Of a stretch of DNA of 16,560 nucleotides, positions 13,941 to 16,560 are shown in pieces. The notes beneath the pieces are model-generated. The model had not been told where the DNA came from, did no database searches, and saw nothing but the letters and a program-made list of their open reading frames with translations. Made by a program: the position numbers and the translations under genes. Location of the stretch: the NCBI GenBank assembly GCA_041476565.1, contig JBGOTQ010000152.1:1-16560 (forward strand), written 5' to 3'. Positions within the stretch are counted from its first letter, which is position 1; every line of letters starts with the position of its first letter. The stretch is from DATKMG01 sp041476565. Its GTDB lineage: Bacteria > Acidobacteriota > Terriglobia > Versatilivoradales > Versatilivoraceae.

Positions 13941-15296
13941 TCATTCAGTCAGCAAATCACCGAAATAATCGTTCAATAACCGATTGCCGGGATCGTAGGT
14001 TTTTCGAGCCTCTGCAAAGACCTTCAATCGATCTCCAAGTGCTTTTTGTGCCTGGGTCCTGGTGACTCCGAATGTCTGATTCAGCAATGGGATCCCGCCT
14101 CGGTTGCTACAAAGATCGTTGTAAGCCTTTAGAAAGGCCTTCCATCCGGGATTAGCCGTGGAAACCGGGTCAACCGTCATGACGTTACCGTCGTAAGAAT
14201 AGGAAAGCAGCGATTCTTGGTCCTTCGCGATGTAGTAACCAACGTTGAGCATATTGGTGCGGTACCCGTTCTGTTGATAATAGTCCCGGCAGAATTGGAA
14301 ATAATCTGTCAGAATAGTGGGATACTGTTCTTCGGGGAACGCCCACAAACTGAAAGTGTAACGGCTATTATCAGAAACCGCGGGATAACGAATAATCTGA
14401 TCGCCGGCGATGGTGTAATCGCTCTGAATCAAGTGGGTGAGCTTGAAACGCCACAGGGCACAGAAACTGTCAATCACCCCATAACGAACGGTTGGATCCG
14501 AAATATCCTCTTCGACTTGATGGCAGAACAATGGCCCTGCAGATTTCCACAGATAGTTGCGTAGCGGCCAGATAGTCCGATTCGGATCCCCAGAAGCGTC
14601 AGGATTATATTTTCTAAACTCAATAGTGATCAGACTGTCAAACGGGAAGACGTAATACATCAATGATTCCTTGCGAGCCTTTAGCTCAGGCAACTTCTGA
14701 ATGAAATCTTCCAGGGAAAATGTCTCATGGTGGACTGCCATCGGCACGATAGGGCGAACGCGAAAGGTGGCTTCGATAATAATTCCAAATGTTCCATAAC
14801 TTGATCGAATCTTTTGCAGAAGTTCAGGCTGGTTCTCATCGACAACTAATAGATCACCGGAAGGCAATACCATTTTGACGTGGGTAATATAAGACCCTAC
14901 CTGGCCGAATTCCCCCGGCATCGAAGCATCTTTCGTTCCCGCACAGGCCGCACTTCCCACGGAAAGACTGCCAATTTCTGTGTTGACATAGAACTGCAAC
15001 TGGCGCTTTTCGAGCTCCTGGGCAACGTCGATGTAGAGTGCCCCGGCCTCAGCCGTGACTGTGTCGGAGGTGATGCTCAGAATTCGGTTCATTTTGGACA
15101 TCTTGATGACAGTTCCACCATCCGCAACACTGCAGCGCGCGGTGGAATGGTTGGAACCGACGGCTCGAACGGGAGAAGGATACTTGGCAGGGTCTTTCAG
15201 AATAGTAATGATGTCGCCGATCGAGTCGGGTTCTACCAGGACTTTTGGGTGGGAGACTAAATCCCCAAACCAATTTGTGACTGCAAGAGTGGACAT
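13941..15296 (-). CDS. FAD-binding oxidoreductase, VAO/aldonolactone-oxidase type
   Basis: 451 residues from ATG 15296, with AAGGAG about 8 nt upstream; the frame extends 19 codons further but that start is poorer. Residues about 15-185 form the FAD-binding PCMH domain. It includes 'VRAVGSNHSTARC' (44-55), where His50 aligns with the His that binds FAD covalently in aldonolactone and alditol oxidases, and 'GSLSVGSAACAGTKDASMPGEFGQVGSYI' (109-137) and 'SSYGTFGIIIEATFRV'. The C-terminal part ends 'RKTYDPGNRLLNDYF', typical of the ALO-like group. Such enzymes oxidise sugar alcohols or lactones, usually giving H2O2 from O2; the substrate here is unknown. No signal peptide. As first gene of the operon it is a candidate encapsulin partner, but its C-terminus (DYFGDLLTE) has no obvious cargo-loading peptide. 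Confidence 0.9.
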   Translation of the reverse strand: MSTLAVTNWFGDLVSHPKVLVEPDSIGDIITILKDPAKYPSPVRAVGSNHSTARCSVADGGTVIKMSKMNRILSITSDTVTAEAGALYIDVAQELEKRQLQFYVNTEIGSLSVGSAACAGTKDASMPGEFGQVGSYITHVKMVLPSGDLLVVDENQPELLQKIRSSYGTFGIIIEATFRVRPIVPMAVHHETFSLEDFIQKLPELKARKESLMYYVFPFDSLITIEFRKYNPDASGDPNRTIWPLRNYLWKSAGPLFCHQVEEDISDPTVRYGVIDSFCALWRFKLTHLIQSDYTIAGDQIIRYPAVSDNSRYTFSLWAFPEEQYPTILTDYFQFCRDYYQQNGYRTNMLNVGYYIAKDQESLLSYSYDGNVMTVDPVSTANPGWKAFLKAYNDLCSNRGGIPLLNQTFGVTRTQAQKALGDRLKVFAEARKTYDPGNRLLNDYFGDLLTE

Positions 15297-15384
15297 CAGA
15301 GGGCTCCTTTTCTGGGCAAGCCAGGATCGGCACGGCCCGGTCTGCAGGTTCACTTAGTCCAGTTGTCTGATGCTTGATGTGAAA

Positions 15385-15413
15385 CGTTTATCATGCGATG
15401 AATGGCATGTCAA
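15385..15413 (-). promoter_or_regulatory. Sigma70-type promoter of the oxidase-encapsulin operon
   Basis: Read on the minus strand: TTGACA (15413-15408), 17-bp spacer, TAAACG (15390-15385). The -35 is perfect and the -10 weak. CATGC and GCATG repeats at the two ends of the spacer form a small dyad. The expected 5' untranslated region is about 80 nt. The position, between the methyltransferase stop and the oxidase start, supports a separate operon promoter. Confidence 0.5.
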
Positions 15414-15490
15414 TGCTCTTCTCACGGCCCGCTGTTTTTCCTCATTAAAGAATACGCTGCGCTCACGGGCATCGCGACCCTAGTTACGGA

Positions 15491-16258
15491 TCAGGAACGC
15501 TTTTGAGTATCGCCGGCATTCACCTTGTTGGATGCCTTCCTTCCGCCAAACAACGCCAACTCGAAAACCTTGAAAAAGCAGTCCACGTCCTGAAACCCTA
15601 TCTCGCGCAGCCAATCGCATTGGGTTTCAACCGCTGCAAGAATGTTCTCCTTCTTGTCTGGCCGTTGACAGTAGGCCTCTTCGATCTCTGGCCTTGTCTT
15701 ATTCGGGTTGGCATTCCTATGAAAGCGGACAAGGTGATCGATGAAGAAGCTGTCAAAAAGTGCCTCCCCCGATGGCGTTGCTGAACTGACGTGTTCAAGG
15801 TTTAGGAAGACGCCATCCTCACTCAGGTACTCGTAAATCTCGCCATAGAGTTCCCTCTTTCGATGGTTCGGTTGGTGGTGGATGGAAAAACCAGACACAA
15901 CAATGTCAAGAGGCTCCTGGCCGTGAAGAGCCCCTACCCAGGCTGGTGTTGCGAAATCCGCATTGATGACCGTTGCCCGCTGAGTGGTGCCAATCTGCTT
16001 CCGCAGCGCCTCCAGCATGGGTTCTGAGAAGTCAACAAAGATGATATGGGCGGTAGGATACTGTTCAAGGAGAACTCGGCCGAGAGCCCCATCCCCGCAC
16101 CCCAAATCCAAAATCCTGGATGGCTGGGAGTGCCATAACTCTACGATCTTGCTGATCACTTCCAACTGGAGGTTTGCACCAGGGATGGCTTCCCGAACTT
16201 CCTCCAAGAAAGCTTGAGCAAGCTCCTTGGTTTGCCATTGGCTGTGTTGTTCAGGCAT
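15491..16258 (-). CDS. Class I SAM-dependent methyltransferase
   Basis: 255 residues; ATG 16258 has GAGGA about 8 nt upstream. A Rossmann-fold methyltransferase core is clear. Motif I is 'ILDLGCGDGALGRVLL' (49-64), the acidic residue after strand 2 is in 'IIFVDFSEPMLEALRK' (72-87), 'INADF' (98-102) is the adenine-contact region, and 'DIVVSGFSIHHQPNHRKRELY' (118-138) is the post-III segment. The C-terminal part adds helices and 'LREIGFQDVDCFFKVFELALFGGRK', as in small-molecule methyltransferases of the UbiE/trans-aconitate type. The substrate cannot be told from sequence. It ends 78 bp before the operon promoter, so transcription may partly read through, but it is treated as a separate unit. 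Confidence 0.88.
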   Translation of the reverse strand: MPEQHSQWQTKELAQAFLEEVREAIPGANLQLEVISKIVELWHSQPSRILDLGCGDGALGRVLLEQYPTAHIIFVDFSEPMLEALRKQIGTTQRATVINADFATPAWVGALHGQEPLDIVVSGFSIHHQPNHRKRELYGEIYEYLSEDGVFLNLEHVSSATPSGEALFDSFFIDHLVRFHRNANPNKTRPEIEEAYCQRPDKKENILAAVETQCDWLREIGFQDVDCFFKVFELALFGGRKASNKVNAGDTQKRS

Positions 16259-16560
16259 TCCAGTTCCTCATACAACGACCCGGTTGAGCCGTGGCCTCTT
16301 GCGGCCGTAGCCTCGAGCAGGTTATTCCCGACCCCAAATCAGCGCGCGAGGGAACGATTCCCCCCCTGAGAACTTCGCTCAGCGGAGCCGTTGGCCGCAG
16401 CGCCTTGGAAACAAACATTCCCTGATTCACCATCAAAAAAGATGAGATTAGGTTGAGAAGGGTGAAAACCCCGCTGGCATGCGGCTTTCGCAGCATGTAG
16501 AATGTCTTTGCGGAAGAAATCATTCACCAACGGGGTGAACCAATCATGGCACAAGGTTTA
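16259..16560. other. Right-edge region without a convincing gene; possible CDS start at 16546
   Basis: Open frames on the minus strand (16251-16523 and 16339-16554) overlap each other in different frames and match no family. The sequence holds an imperfect direct repeat, GCCGTGGCCTC / GCCGTAGCCTC (near 16289-16313), and GC-rich dyads. At 16546 an ATG preceded by GGGGTGA opens a plus-strand frame (MAQGL...) that leaves the window after five codons; it may be the start of the next gene. Confidence 0.25.

Noticed and set aside
16251..16554. Two overlapping minus-strand frames at the right edge
   Set aside because: They overlap in different frames, one runs into the methyltransferase start, and neither has a domain or ribosome binding site.
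1..16560. CRISPR arrays, rRNA genes, riboswitches
   Set aside because: No regularly spaced short repeats, rRNA-like sequence or recognisable riboswitch core was seen on either strand.

Overview
The window looks like a piece of a bacterial chromosome, probably from a soil or sediment member of the Verrucomicrobiota or a related lineage. That placement is an inference from three things: the architecture of the hybrid histidine kinase (an N-terminal sensor opening with a 'TPEEA..YPVRIRGV' type sequence), abundant nested palindromic intergenic repeats, and mid-range base composition. No rRNA or complete tRNA fixes the taxonomy.

Region 1 (1-3440, minus strand) is a run of five accessory genes: a truncated membrane-anchored protein at the left edge, a probable small beta-sandwich protein, two membrane proteins of unknown role, and a DUF4145-type zinc-ribbon protein. 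The 112 bp between the last two carries an attC-like sequence, so at least one of these genes may be a gene cassette. Region 2 (3441-5115) is mobile-element debris. It holds an orphan DnaB N-terminal-domain gene preceded by a possible 13-codon leader, a 17-bp palindrome next to a tRNA 3'-end-like sequence, two diverged direct repeats about 0.9 kb apart, and a cluster of nested palindromes.

Region 3 (5116-8499, minus) is one large hybrid sensor histidine kinase: signal/TM segment, two OB-like sensor modules, TM, PAS, HisKA, HATPase, REC, REC. A 0.5 kb non-coding region separates it from a divergent 748-residue protein of unknown family (9003-11249, plus). A good sigma70-type promoter with a palindrome in its spacer lies upstream of that gene. 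A secreted CuA-type cupredoxin (11423-11830, plus) follows.

Region 4 (11975-15296, minus) is the most interesting part. It is a compact three-gene operon behind a TTGACA-17-TAAACG promoter: a VAO-type FAD oxidoreductase, a family 1-like encapsulin shell protein (HK97 fold), and a tandemly duplicated T4-gp19-like tail-tube protein with a flexible C-terminal tail. This suggests an encapsulin nanocompartment with an unusual flavoenzyme partner and a tail-tube-derived accessory protein. I see no terminase, portal, sheath or baseplate gene, so a prophage is not favoured. A separate class I methyltransferase (15491-16258, minus) lies upstream of the operon. The last 300 bp hold no convincing gene apart from a possible start codon at the right edge.
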